From the NCBI GenBank assembly GCA_050084515.1, contig CM114274.1, positions 35,836,001 to 35,900,000 on the forward strand: a stretch of DNA of 64,000 bases, written 5' to 3'. The position numbers and the translations under genes were made by a program. The notes under the pieces were generated by a model. The model had not been told where the DNA came from. It ran no database searches and saw nothing but the letters and a program-made list of their open reading frames with translations. Origin of the DNA: Blasia pusilla. Its lineage: Eukaryota; Marchantiophyta; Marchantiopsida; Blasiales. Shown piece by piece: positions 25,441-38,100 of this stretch. How positions within the stretch are numbered: position 1 is the stretch's first letter; each line of letters starts with the position of its first letter.

Positions 25441-25684
25441 AAGAGCAGAATCTGGTGCGTTGGTTAGGGCCGAGGCTGCGCCGAGGCATTGAGCGGCGCT
25501 CTGGGTGCGGCGTGCATCTTCATTCTCCTAATCTTCCCGCATACCTCTGATTGTCCGAGGTCTAGTTCTCCAAACTCCGAGTCTCTAGTGACGTTGTGTC
25601 TAGAGCTACGTTGTTGTAAGCCTGTCATGCTACACGGATCCGCACCTCAAATTCTTTCGGCTTTTGCTTTACACTTTTCTTGAG

Positions 25685-25965
25685 TGTGGTCGATCTACTG
25701 AGTAGCGTGGCGTCGTGGGACCGTGGGTGTTTTTTTCATTCCTCATGCCCGTGAGACTGTGCTCGACCTGGTGCATAGCCGATGTCCATGGGTTTTTTTT
25801 TTATATCTTAGGCCCGTTGGAGGGTGCTCGACCTGCTGAGTAGCGGATGTCCATGGTTTTTCTTGATACTTATGCCTGTAGTAGTGTGTTGAGGTCCTGT
25901 GCTCAACTTGCTGAGTAGTGTGGGCGTGTGGGTTTTTTCTTTGTACCTTAGGCCCATGGGGATGT
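25685..25965. repeat. Minisatellite, about 70-bp unit, four degenerate copies
   Basis: The unit is GCTCGACCTGCTGAGTAGCG, then GTCCATGGGTTTTTTT, then a TTAGGCCCGT-type block. It recurs near 25686, 25760, 25828 and 25900. The open frame read on the minus strand across it (repeating TQQVEH) is a by-product of the tandem repeat. Confidence 0.8.
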
Positions 25966-26629
25966 GCACAATACCATGAATACATTGGATCCGTGGGACC
26001 GTGACGTTGGACTATCTTCGCTCTCATTTCGTTTTGCGTTGTGTGGCTTTTTTCTTGCATTTTGCAGCACTGCATCATTGGTCTCGCTTTTTTCTTTTCG
26101 TTGTCCAAAGCTTGGCTTGGTGAAAGTAATCCTCCACCCCATCTTTGGACTTTGAATAAGTTACTTGGTTAGCAGACAGGTTTGAATGCATGTCCGCTAT
26201 CTACATTCACTCTTCCCCCACGACCATAGTGTAGCATCCTCGTTGCCTGGCTTTTGGTGAGGAAAAGCTCTAAAGCGGTGAGAACGTCCCGTGACCCACT
26301 TCTTGAGCCGCACCCCTAGTTTGAACACCTAGGACTTCCGGTTGGGCAACTTTGGGGGCTTTGGTATACTCTTGAGTCCTCGCAAGTGCAAGAGCTGCGC
26401 TCACCGGGCCCGACTTCTTGTTCAACTCGTTGTTATTGGTAGTAGTTTGTTGTAGTTTTTATTGCATCCTTGCTAAGTTGCTACTGTCATTGCCCACGCA
26501 GCTTTTGGTGCCACTACTATAGATTGAATCCCACATCATATTATTCTTGCACCTATCTTATTTGGTTTATTTTTTACAAGGGTGTTAGTTGTAGATTATA
26601 TTATCCATTTTCGAAGTAGACGCCATTGT
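25966..26629. other. Spacer upstream of the hAT remnant
   Basis: No gene recognised. It may include the 5' non-coding end of the hAT element, but no terminal inverted repeat was identified. Confidence 0.4.
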
Positions 26630-26672
26630 TCATTCATTGTTCTTTGGCCAAATGCCAAAGAACAATGAATGA
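26630..26672. repeat. Perfect 19-bp hairpin with 5-nt loop
   Basis: The left arm (26630-26648, TCATTCATTGTTC and on) is the exact reverse complement of 26654-26672. The loop is CAAAT. It overlaps the first codons of the hAT transposase remnant. Confidence 0.9.
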
Positions 26673-29507
26673 GTTGTTATTCAAGGAGGTTCCGAAGGAA
26701 GCATCTGATGTCGTAGCATTCTCTAGATCATCGGATGAGAGGGGTGACTAGAGCACATTAGGCAAAAATGGATCCATACCTAAGAAGAACCGCGTAGCTT
26801 GGAAAGATGTGTGGTATACCCTATACGATTGGATAAGCTTTGATGCAGAGAGTGGGAGGATTTACTATAAAGTTTGTAGAAAAGGTAAGGGCAAGAGTGT
26901 ATTCGCTAGGGATGATGCTATCAATTGTAAGTATCAGCATTCACAGATCATGCAAAGTCAAATGAGACGTTAAACTTGCTTGGGCCGCCAATGGAGGTAA
27001 GAAATCTATGGCTAAGGCCATAGCTACATCCAACCAAACCTGTGAGGTTGCTTTGCTGACTTTATTTAGATCTGTTGACTTTCTTGCAAAGGAGCCATGC
27101 CTTTTTCAAAGTTCAATGGCCTTTGTAAGCTCCTGCACGCTGTGAATGCATCTATCACTAGGGACCTGTATCAAGACGAGAAAAGTTGTAGTGAGATATG
27201 TTTCTTCATAAGCTAAGTTTTGATGAAGAGGACTCTAGCTAGAGTTTAGGCATCTCCTTTCTTTGGAATCATGATCGACGAATCTGTTGATATCTCTGTG
27301 ACAGGTCATTTAGTTGTGTTTCCAACAGTCATTGAAGAGGGTCAATCTGAATGTTGTTTTCTAGGCTTGGTTCATTGTGAATCTAAATGCTCAAATGCTA
27401 TCACTAACATTGTGTTGAAGCTCATCAAAGATGGAGGACTAGAACATTAAAAAATGAAAGCATTTGGATTGATGGTGCATCTATAATGGTTGGGAGTCAA
27501 AGTGGGGTTTCTTCACAACTGAAACAAAAAGTGAACCCTTATCTTCTTTTAGTGCATTGGGTAGCCCATACGACGAATCTTGCAGCTTTGACAGCTGCAA
27601 GAGCATCCCTTTGCAAGGCAATTTCAATGGAAATTGATTCTATTCTAAATGTTATATTAGGATTCTTCAGAAGGTCTTCCAAGAGGAAAGCCAACTTAGT
27701 AGTTCTTCAAGAAAAGTTAAATGACTCTCAACGAGTCATGAAGAGATATGTCACGTCCTTTAGGATAGATCGGTGAGATCTATTAGAGCGTCTTCAAGAG
27801 TAGTGGAGGACATGCCTAGGAGGTCGAGGATGACCTGTTGAGGCCCCGAGAAACCTGAGAGAGCAGGTTTCCCCTTCGTTTTGGCTCATTTGGAGCCATA
27901 TTGAGGAACTTACTATTTTAGGTAAGTACCATTTTGAGTATATGATCAACTTTCTATTTTTGTTAAGTGGCCCTTGACCTCCTACATCAAGTGAAGAGCC
28001 AAGGAGGTGACTTGGGAGAATAGGTTATCATGGAGAGAGCTTGGGAGAGGGGAGGGGTATATATCCCAAGGAGAGAGAGCTTGAGAGCTCATTCTCTCTT
28101 TGTTGAACCTCTTGGCATGAGGCGGAGGAGCTATGGTCCCTTGCCTTGTGAGTGTAATCCAAGCTTCTCATTAGGAGAGTGGGTTTGGCTTGACATGAGA
28201 GATAGTGCATACTTTTAAGAGCTATGGTGTGAGATTGTGTAGAGAGAGATTGGATCTTATTTTATTGGAGATATTTTGGTACTTCTTGTCTCGTTGTTTG
28301 GATGCCATGAGTTAGCATGGGATCGTGCGTGTTTCTGTGTGTGTTCGGTGACAGCGATGTATGTTGTGTAGCGATGTGTATCCGCACGACATATATCATA
28401 AGATCAGATGGTTGTCCCATTAGCAAGCTCTATGTACTTTGTGTGATTCATTGGAGTCTATATTGACATATTTCAGGGATATTCCCTTATCTGAAGATGA
28501 TGGGAATGCATCAAATTTATACAACAAATTAAGGTCATTCCAAATGATCTATCAATTATATTTTCTTGCTGATATTGTTTCTAGTCTTGCTAACTTGAGT
28601 AAAATTTTCCAATACAAGTTTGTAGACGGTAGCACTATTGGTAGCATTGTTATTTCTGAAATAGCTTCTGTTACCATGAATTATGTCATGGAAAGTCGAG
28701 ATTTGAATGGATCTACTTTTTCGGAAGAAACAAGTTATCATATCCCACCTGACTTTGGACCCCAGATGAATATCTTAGACATTTGCAGTTTGAAATCAGA
28801 GGTAGTAAGCTTCATAGGATTGATATGTTGAGAGACCGGACCAAGAGAGATCTAGAAGCTGCTCTTTTATTTCAAAAGACATATGTTGAAAGTGCATGTT
28901 CAACTTTGCAGGATAGGTTTAGGGATAACAATTTGCTTGGTGCAATGAAAATTTTAAACACTTTGCACGTACCCTCGCGATATGTTGGGTTAAATAGTTG
29001 GGGGTGTAAGGACTTGGAAGACTTGTGTGTACATTTTGGATGTGAGTTACCATTGAAGGGAAACTTGCAATCGACTGTCATGCATCCGGCTGCTGTTGAA
29101 TAGGAATTTCAGTCCTTTAAGCTGATGCCAACTACATAGTGGAAAGATCGTAGTTTCAGGGATTTATGGGCAATGGTGAGTTGGAGCCCAACTTTACAAT
29201 GTAAGTTTGCTAATTTGCTTGTGTTGGCTAACATTGCAAGGGTGCAATGTGTTAGCACTGCTCTATGTGAGAGGGCTTTCCCAATTCAGAATATGCTAAA
29301 GACCAAGTCTCGTAATAGACTAGCTACTAAACATCTAGACGTTGTTTTGAGGATTGCTATAGATAGCTTTGATGACATGTTGGCTGACTTTGTAGTTTTG
29401 TGGAAAACTTCAGCACATTTTAGATACTTGTATGCTAATCCTGATAGGTACTTGAATCCTCGGGCAGAAATGCAATTAGATGCCCCATTTCTTGACATGT
29501 CAAGTTG
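26664..29507 (+). pseudogene. hAT-family transposase pseudogene, ZNF862-like, with nested LTR
   Basis: Several frames together read as a hAT transposase. Near 26790-26920 is a BED/TTF-type finger-like region (VAWKDVWYTLYDWISFDAES, then YYKVCRK, with one Cys lost). Near 27270 is IDESVDISVTGHLVVF, matching the first catalytic Asp block. Near 27470 is DGASIMVGSQSGVSSQLKQK, matching the second. After the nested LTR the helical region continues (28439-29100), and near 29220-29330 FANLLVLANIARVQCVSTAL then CERAFPIQNM is the C-terminal dimerisation block with the catalytic Glu in CER. Several in-frame stops and the insertion make it inactive. Ends and terminal repeats were not found. Confidence 0.85.
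27749..28391 (+). mobile_element. Solo LTR inserted in the hAT pseudogene
   Basis: Starts TGTCACG and ends CACGACA, 643 bp. Its body matches the LTR-like block of copy A (7440-8227, opposite strand). Its last roughly 110 bp match the LTR end next to copy B (49954-50095, opposite strand), including TGCCATGAGTTAGCATGGGA. Flanks are GATAT before and TATAT after, a 5-bp target duplication with one mismatch; the shared T makes the boundary uncertain by one base. Removing it rejoins the hAT frame as RYHKIRWLS, a conserved motif of that transposase family. No internal genes remain, so it is a solo LTR. Confidence 0.85.
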
Positions 29508-30402
29508 ATGTGATTTTGTTGTCTAGGATGTAGAGAACCCCTCTATAATACTTTGGAGCTCCAAGCATTTTAGAGGGGCATGATCCTTGGCTCCCAACTG
29601 GTAAGGAGGCTTGGCCAAGTTCAACTCATGCCAAGGATGCAATAAAGTGTTGGAGGAGTTTGAGGTTTTGAGGGAATAGTCATGCTTCCTTGCATTAGGC
29701 AAAGAGGAGATAGGGAGGAGAATGACAATGTAAACTAGAGAGATGGGAAGGAGAAAGATAGGATGTGGGCAAGAGGAAAGAAAGAGAACCCACTAACAAA
29801 TATGCCGGAAATCTACCACCGAACAAAAATTTGGCCCGAAATTTTACTCCATCTAGAAAAAATGCCGAAAAATGGCTGGCCGGAATTTAACAACCCCAAA
29901 AAAAAGGGAACAATTTTTGTATCAGGAGTAAAATACATGCTTGGTAAAAAAAAATAAATCCGTAAAATACTGTAATTTTTTTAGGGAGTCCGTTCAAATC
30001 CAAGCAGCAGCTAATGCGTGGTTTGTTGAGACACAAGCTCTACTTGTCTGCTTTTCCGGATGGGGTCTACCAGAGCTCTTTGCGCACCTGTTCTTTGTTG
30101 CCGCTCTGGCTCTTCTCAGGATTATGCAGACGAATCTCAAGTCCACAACTCTCAGGCCTTTCTTCCTTCCAGCTGGAGGTGTTATGGAAGACCTGATCTT
30201 TTGTGACGCAAAGATACATGGGATCCGTGAGTACTTTTGTTGAACCTGTGAAAACAACCGCCGCGCGGATCTGAAGTCAACAACCTCTTCCATTCTATGC
30301 GGAAACGTCATGTGGAATGGTGACCGTAACCCTGATGCTAGGCAACATGTTTATATATAATATACAACTACAACATATCTAGACAAGATGTGGATCCTGG
30401 AA
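29508..30402. other. Spacer, no gene recognised
   Basis: Contains short open frames such as 29763-29957 and 29941-30243 without recognisable domains. Part of the hAT element 3' end may lie here. Confidence 0.4.
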
Positions 30403-30570
30403 GGTTGGCTTGCGGGCCTCTTCTTTTTGAGGTTGCGGGTTTGAAACCGGCTGTGGACGCGGAGACGATGTGCAACTCGCCTACCATTTTCTACCATTCA
30501 ACGCAACATCAGCGAAGTAGATGGTCGATGCGAGGTGGTTGAGCGACGGCCGAGGTTGGTTGGGCGCGGT
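30403..30570 (+). repeat. tRNA-derived SINE-like repeat, copy 1
   Basis: GGTTGGCTTGCGGGCC, then GAGGTTGCGGGTTTGAAACC, then a TCGCC plus CAGCGAAGTAGATG tail. The GGTTTGAAACC block resembles an RNA polymerase III B box, and the same order recurs in copy 2. A 3' tail and target duplications were not identified. Confidence 0.5.
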
Positions 30571-30693
30571 GGTATTGCTGATCTTCCTTGCTCTAATTCA
30601 AGAATGAGGATGAAAATGATTTAGTATTCTTTAAATTCTTTTTTTAAAGAATTGCTATATTTTTACACTTTAATCTTGGTGAATTATTATCTT

Positions 30694-30812
30694 GGTTGGC
30701 TAAGGCGCTTGGGCACCTTCCTTGAGGTTGTGGGTTTGATAACAAGTGTGCAGGTGGGTTTCGCCAATTTTTCGTAATATCGACGAGGTAGATGAGTGTT
30801 GGCAGAGGGGGG
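30694..30812 (+). repeat. tRNA-derived SINE-like repeat, copy 2
   Basis: GGTTGGCTAAGGCGCTTGGG resembles an A box (TGGCTAAGGCG). It is followed by GAGGTTGTGGGTTTGATAAC (B-box-like) and a TCGCCAATTTTTCG plus GACGAGGTAGATG tail. The order and spacing match copy 1 about 290 bp upstream. Confidence 0.5.
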
Positions 30813-31280
30813 TTTAAACGATTTATCTAGAGTAGGTTCCAACAAGTCAATCCATATGATGATTGGTAGTCAAAATCCACCAAACAAAGATGGTGTTTAT
30901 ACTAGAAATGTTATATATCTTGAAATGTTACATTAATAAAATAATACTTAAAATTTTCTTCCTCTTCGTTCTTTCTATACACAATATTCTTTATCACTAT
31001 AACGTAACGAGCATTCTCATTAGTATTATATATGGATGATTGCACTGTAGGTCTAGTGTTTTTAGAAAAAAAATACTTTGGTGACCCATTTAAGGGTTTG
31101 TGTGGATGGTACTTCCACTTCTTAAATTGAGTTTAGGATTTGTATTTATTAAAAGTAGTAACAAGTGGTGAACCTTTGTCGTCTTTATAAAATACAAAGA
31201 CGAGAAAGGAAGCCGTGTTTGAGATCCGAGGGAGGAGTGAAAGAAACGGAAAAGAAAAGCAAAAGAAAAGACGGGTAAGC

Positions 31281-31304
31281 GAGGGTCCCGGGTTCGAACC
31301 CGGG
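31281..31304 (+). other. tRNA T-arm relic
   Basis: CCCGGGTTCGAACCCGGG at 31287-31304 is a perfect T-stem and T-loop (pol III B box). No matching acceptor, D or anticodon arms were found upstream. Translated, the segment gives the PGFEPG-type peptide typical of tRNA genes read in the wrong sense. Confidence 0.5.
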
Positions 31305-32183
31305 CGGGCGGGCAGTGGTCGAGGCACCAGCGGCGGCATCCATCCCTCCCTCGCGCGGAAGAGCCCGCGATGGAGGGATGGATGGAACAGATCTCCGTTC
31401 ACGGACGCTGGCGAGTTGGGGAGCCACCGTGAGCTGGCTATGGAGATCGGCGAGTGTCGTGCGCTTGGCGTCGTCGTCGTTTATGAGAGCGCGCATGACG
31501 CGCGCGGAGGATTCGCGGGTTTGAACGGGAGAAAAGCTCTCGACTGTTGCGTCGTCGTTGGTGTGGTCGCGGAGGACGATCGCCGATCACGATGATGCGC
31601 ATTTGAGCGGTGTGCATCGGACAATTTCTCGTCCTCCTCTCTTTTCGATCGATACTGCCCCTCCGCCCGCCTGGAGACGCAACCGATCCTCCCTTCGGAT
31701 CCGAGTGCAGCGTGTCCTGCCGGTCTGGAGCGTGTGTCCGGTCGGTGTGGCTTCGGATCGCGCTGCCCGAGGTGAGAAATGCGAGGGTTCCGGTTGTTGA
31801 TTCCAGCATGGGCTTTTGGAGCGGGAGCGTGGGAGGGTGAGCAGTGAAGGAGCGGCGGCAAGATCAGCAGCGGAGATTCTTGTCATGGTTGCGGTTTCGA
31901 ATGTCGCGGATCAGAGTAGTATCACGGGAGGAGAGGAATCAGGGCAAAGAATTGGAGGACTAGGGTAGCGATCTGGTGGAAAGATCGATGAGCAACAGGG
32001 GGAAGTGCAAGAGCGGGTGGGGAAACAGTGCATATGGTTGTACAATCAGCTGGACGATTTCGGACTCGGCGGAGGAGATTAGCTAGGTTGGACAGCGATG
32101 AAAGTGGGGGTGGAGTCTGGTTGGTCTGTACTGCAGGAATTGTAGCAGGTTGAAATTGTTCGGAGGTAGGGTGTTTAGGAGGG

Positions 32184-35100
32184 ATGGACAGGGGTGTATC
32201 AGTAAGTCTGCGAGGGCGAGGTCGTATGGACTCGATGCACAATCCGCACCATGGAGCTGACCCTGGAAATCCGCATTTTGGTCATCGTACCATTTACTGC
32301 AATGATCACGCTGCCAATTTGCCGTCTAAGTTCAAGGTCTGGCTTCTTTTTGGATTTAGGATCGGACCGCATCCTATGAAAGAACTAGCTTGCACTGAGT
32401 GGGACAGTTTGGACGGTCCAAGATAGTGCTTGCGAATAGAGTTAGTGGGGATACGCTGCAGGGGCAATTGGGCAGTCTTCTGACTGGAGCTGAGTACTTC
32501 GCTGTGTGCTCCATGAATTCTGGCACTTCATTACATTTGAACTTCTAATCTTTTCGAGCTGTGCGTCATCTTCAGCAACTCTCAGATAATGTGAAAGAGA
32601 CTAGATCATACCTCCAGGCGCCATTTTAAGTTTGTAACTTTGTTTCTTGCAGCATAATTCGATATCAACGACAAAATACAACCTTTGGACCTTTCTTCCG
32701 AAGGGTCTGTTCGAGCAGGTGAGCCGATTTTCCCACAGAATGACAACGGAGGAAGATGCCCAATTCAAGTGCCGACGTGTCCTTAGGCTCTGTGTCTCTC
32801 TGTCCAAATGGAGATTATCGTTCTAAGTATCAGTTCCCAAATTTGTTCAGCAGGCAGAACTTGTCTAATTCCTTTCGAGTGACTTGAGGTGAGTTAGTAA
32901 TGTAGGTAAGCCTGTTGCTGAGAGGAGGCATGAGTCTTGCGAGATTCAGTGGGTCATTCATGCGGATTATTTGTACGTGTAAAAGCTATGTTTTTGTAAG
33001 GTTGTCTGATGCACCTGCTAATATACTGGACGCTCTGGGGTGTTTGTGGCTGGTGGCAGTTTCGACGAGTTGCAAATATGTACTTTCTGTTGATCGCTGT
33101 ACTGTCCACAACACCCATCAGGTGTGGGCTATTGATAAATCGTTTACATTTTTGTCAATTACACAATTTGCTTTATCCCCAAGTGGAAGACTTAGTTGAA
33201 GGTGCTGTCTGCCAACACAGTTGAAATCAGCAATATGGAGGTCTATTAATGCATCAGGGGTCTACTTTGTGGAACTTTCCCATCTCATTTGAAGTTTTCT
33301 CAAGATGCTCCTTGTATTCAAAATTTTTTCACACGTATTATGTGTAGCTTGGTTGGTGTCATAGAGAAGGCCCCTATATAATAATTTACCATATGCGCTC
33401 TAATCACTTTATCCTGGATTGTGGTTTTGCAGTCCTGTACATCCCATCACCAACGTCGGCCCTTTGGTCTTGGTGCTTGCCGTTTCACTACTGAAAGAAG
33501 CTTTTGAAGATCGGGTGCGTATCTTCTACTGTAAGAGAAAATGCTACTGGACAATGAACATGAGACCCCCAACGTCTTCCAAATCCCCACTTTTTAGAAT
33601 TCAAAAGCTGCTCATCGGATGATCTTTCTAGTGATTGGAAATGCTGCCAGTATGTCCTTATGAAGTAAATGGTGGCAAGTATGGACCTACAAATTTCAGT
33701 CCAGGGCTGAGGTAGAACTGTCATGTGTTTCTGTGCACTGAGGTTGTTAGGTTTGAATTGACACTTGTATGTGAAAGTTGTATGCCACACTGAGCTTTCT
33801 CTATGGTATCTAAACATTTTCTTGGTCTTTGGTTCTACTTGCATCATTTATGTGAATTGCTAGTATTTTATGTGGCAAGTGTGAACATGTGAGTATTGTG
33901 GTGCACAATGCAAGCACACAGTTGGATTCTTTTCTCGCCAGCCTTGAGTCGGAATTCAATACTCAAAACCAGCTGTGTGCTACATGGAGCCTGTTTTAAC
34001 AAGCTCCCCAGAACTTCCTAGCTCATCCAGTATTGTCTGTATACCCTAGAGGTCCTTGGAAATTACTATGGTGCATTTTTGGGCACTTTCTGATATCTAT
34101 TGAAGACTTCTAATTACTAGGAGAGCAAGGATTGGGTATGTATAAGCAGAGTGAGAGCACTGGCCACATTTTATGAAGATGCTCCCTTCCTGCCCACTTC
34201 TTTTGGCCAACTCACTGCGAGTACATCTTTCAATGATTGCAGAAACGATTCAACAGTGATAAGATTATCAACTCAAGTAATATTGAGGTTCTGTCAGGAC
34301 GTTATTGGATCAGTACACCTTGGAGCAAGTTGGCTGTTGGGGATGTGGTGAAGGTATGCTGAGCATTTTACATGTTGCATTACTTCGTAAACATGTTTTA
34401 GTCTGGAAGTAAGATAAAGTAAGACACCAATAGATTGGTAACTCTTGTGTTTCACCTTTGGGTAGCTTGAGAAGCTTGGATTACGTAACTGGATATGTCA
34501 CTGTTCGGTTGTGTCCATGGAACGCCCAGTTTTGTTTGCTACAGGCTTCGCTGAATCACTTTCGTCCTGGAATGTGTAGGTAAACTCAGATCAATTCTTT
34601 CCAGCGGATCTTCTATTTCTGGCGAGCACAAATGCTGATGGAATATGCTACATTGAGGTACCATCTCACATTTTGTTTCTGCCGGACTAGATAGACATAG
34701 CTATTATACATTTGAGACAGACACCTAAACTGTTTCTTTGTCACAGACTTCAAATTTGGACGGTGAGACTAATTTGAAAATCCGTAAAGCACTGGAGCGA
34801 ACATGGGATTACATTGACGAAGAGAAAGCTGTTGAATTTAAAGGTTATGATCTCAATGCCTCTTATTGAAAACAGTCCAATATGCACATAAATTTTTTTA
34901 GACTAGTTTGCAAACATGTATATGTTGTTTCTGGAGTGACTGCTGTTTACCATGGTGAAAAATTGTGTGATCCCACTATCACACTTGTTTGTTTCTCTTA
35001 TCCTACCCAGTGGTTGACAATTTTCCTCGTATTAGAAGTATTAGAGAGAAACTACCAGGTTCAAGAGAGACAAACAGTGTAGCTGTAGAATTGCTTATGA

Positions 35101-38100
35101 ACTTTATGAAAAGTGATCTAATGTCTCAGCTTTAAGTGCCAGACTTAAAACTGGTATGGGCTGGAGATAAAGTAACAGAGTAGATATGTAGGAGAATGAT
35201 CTACAATCTTGTGACACTGATACCGAGTGCCACAATCTTTGTACCTAGTTGCGGTTCTATGCCAAATGACGTGCATCCGTCTTTAAATTACAGGATACTG
35301 CAAAGTGATTTTTATGGCTTTAAAGTTTGTGAGTGTGTTCTGAATTGCTTACATCTCTTCGTGAAGGTGACAAACTTCTTTTGAGATTCAAGACTTCGCT
35401 GGTTTTGGAGCTGTTAATCTCCCATATGCTTGAAGGCAGTGATGCCAAAACTTCCATGGCTTGCTCTGGCGACATCTCTAAGCATAGGGAGAAGTTGTGT
35501 ATGATACATCAAACATTTCGGAATACCTTTCTGAAGGTTGATTTGCCTGATTCAAGAGACAGGCTTGAGCTGGGTAATTTAAAAAAATAGTTTGGACTTC
35601 TGGTCTGTTCTCCTGAAGATACTTGTGGCTTGACTTTTTAATTGCAGGGGTGATTGAGTGTGAACATCCAAACAACTCCCTGTACACGTTCACTGGAAAC
35701 CTGGTCATCGGAAAACAGACCATTCCTGTTACCCCAAATCAAATCCTCTTACGTGTAAGATAGCATGTCTTTTCAATAAGAAATACTTTTGTTGCTAGCT
35801 AAAACTTGTGATGGTTAATGTAAGGTGAATGGGCAGGACTAGCAGCTCTCGGTTGTGTGTATGGGTGTTATACTGAAAGCTTAAAGAGTAAACAGCCAGG
35901 TCATACCCACTAGGCAAGGCGACTTCAATCCTACCTGGGTTGGATCATGATGCAATTCTTCTAAGGATTTTTTACTCATCTTTTATTTTCCCTTGCTCTA
36001 CAGGGCTGCAGTTTGAGAAACACAGATGCAATTGTGGGAGTTGTAGTTTTCACTGGTCATGAGACAAAGGTAAGTAGCAGAAGTTTGTTGGTTTCTTTTG
36101 AGGAAATAAATTGCTTTACTTTCCTGATACTAAATGTTACCAAGTATTTGTAGATGTTTGTAAGATTTCTCATCCACCACTCTGAGGAGGTATCTAACTT
36201 GTTGTATGCATTATGAAATAATGTGCATGCCTTCCGGCTGTTGTAATTAAATCTCTAATTATAAGTAGATATAGTGAACATGAAGTGAGGTTGTACTTTG
36301 CTTTTGAGGTTCAAGATGGGTGCGATGTTTTTAGAATGTCTTGACCTAGCCTTGACATAAGTGGGACTGAAGCTTATGTTCTCAAAGCCTTCTTCCTAGT
36401 CTGAACAATGATTGAGTGAAAGGAAGATTTGTCTGTATTGGGGATGAGCAGGTGATGATGAATACAATGGACGTGCCATCCAAACGGAGCACATTGGAAA
36501 GAAGGCTGGACAAGCTGATTTTACTTCTTTTTGCAATACTCTTCATCCTTTGCTTCATTGGTGCCATAGGCAGGTCAGCTTTATGTTCTGTATCCTCATT
36601 CTATATACCTCGTTGTGATTTGTAAGATCCTACTTGTACTTCACAGACCTTGTTAAAACCTGAGCAATACTCATATGGGTAGAAGTGGCAATTTTTTCGT
36701 GGACAGTGCTGTATTTACTAGTCGTCAGTGGTGGTACCTGGGATTGCAACGACCAGGTGTTGAGCAGCAATACGACCCAGGAAACAGGTTCCTGGTGAGT
36801 TGCCTACCAGTTCCAGCACAATCTACATTTCTGAAGCAAGCCTTTCGGCAATGATTTGGTGGAGTTGTAGTCTGTTGTCATTTATTGAACAGTCACATTC
36901 ATACAATATTGACTGTTTGATTTATCTCTTTCCTCTCTATTGGTTGCGGTGGGTGATAACTTACTTGGTTCTCTCCTCTGCCCTTATCCTAGTCTCTAGC
37001 TCAATTCAACCAAGGCCTAGGTTCTATTGTTGCCTGTCTATGGTAGGCAGTACTTAATGCACAGAGTCTTTCATAAGCTCAGTCCAAGCAGGGTGTGGGT
37101 TTCAAGGTTGCAAGCCTTTGACAGGCACTACTTCTTTAGTATAGTCTCTCTGTTCTGTTATTTTGTATACTAAGGTGCTCTGTAAAATTGAGGTCACTAT
37201 TATTGCTGCCTTGAGTTTCATTTTCAGGTCTCTCATTGCAGGTTGCTATTTTGACTTTCTTCACTCTGGTTACGTTGTACTCCACCATAATTCCGATATC
37301 TCTTTATGTGTCAATTGAGGTAATTATCATAGCTCTTTTGTAGAATGTGATCCATTGTTGGGAACAGATTTGATTAGTATGATGATGTTTTACCATGAGA
37401 ATATGATTGACCAGCAGAAGTATCTCCTTGTACAAAGTCAGAGCTAGCATCAGCTAGACCATCCATGATTTTGTACACAATCAGCAAATCAGTCCCTATC
37501 TCTATAGCCAAATCAGAGCCCTACCATGATTTGACTCTTCTTACTATCTAAGAGATACTGAAGGATTTTCAGCCACACCTTGCACTCACTACAGGTCCTC
37601 ACATGTCACCAGCTCAGAGATCAGACATGGCTCACCATTGAGCACAAACAATCTCCATCAGCATATAGACAAAACAACCTGCCTTCCAGTGAGGCTTAGC
37701 AAGCACAGCAATTAGTCTCAATCTCCTCTTCCCTACTCTCTGATCACTCTGCAGCAGGACCAAGAGCCTCAATCACCAAAACTGTGCATGCTGTAGAATT
37801 GACTTTTGCTCTCTAAACAGAGACATTATATACATCCACTTTGGCCCTTAGATCTTCTTGAACAGATCCATACCTAAATGAATTGCCTAATTCAAGGTTA
37901 CCTAAAAGATAGAGGAACACTAAGTTATCTCTAGCTAACTAAATTAGTATCCAACTAAGTTAGTATCCGACTAACCAATTTTAGAGCATGACTAAACTAG
38001 ATATTAACAAATTTCAACATACCATGCTTAATCAGTACACTGTGCAACAAACCTTTTTGCTAGACTTGCTAGACTTTTTGAAGTCTCTTTGGTTGAGGAA

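Noticed and set aside
25743-26108. 121-codon minus-strand frame with repeated TQQVEH
   Set aside because: It is the translation of the 70-bp minisatellite.
31133-31496. Open frames with the PGFEPG peptide
   Set aside because: That peptide is typical of tRNA T-arm sequence read in the wrong sense.
34882-35590. Small frames between flippase exons 7 and 8
   Set aside because: Exons 7 and 8 join in frame without them, so they are intron sequence.
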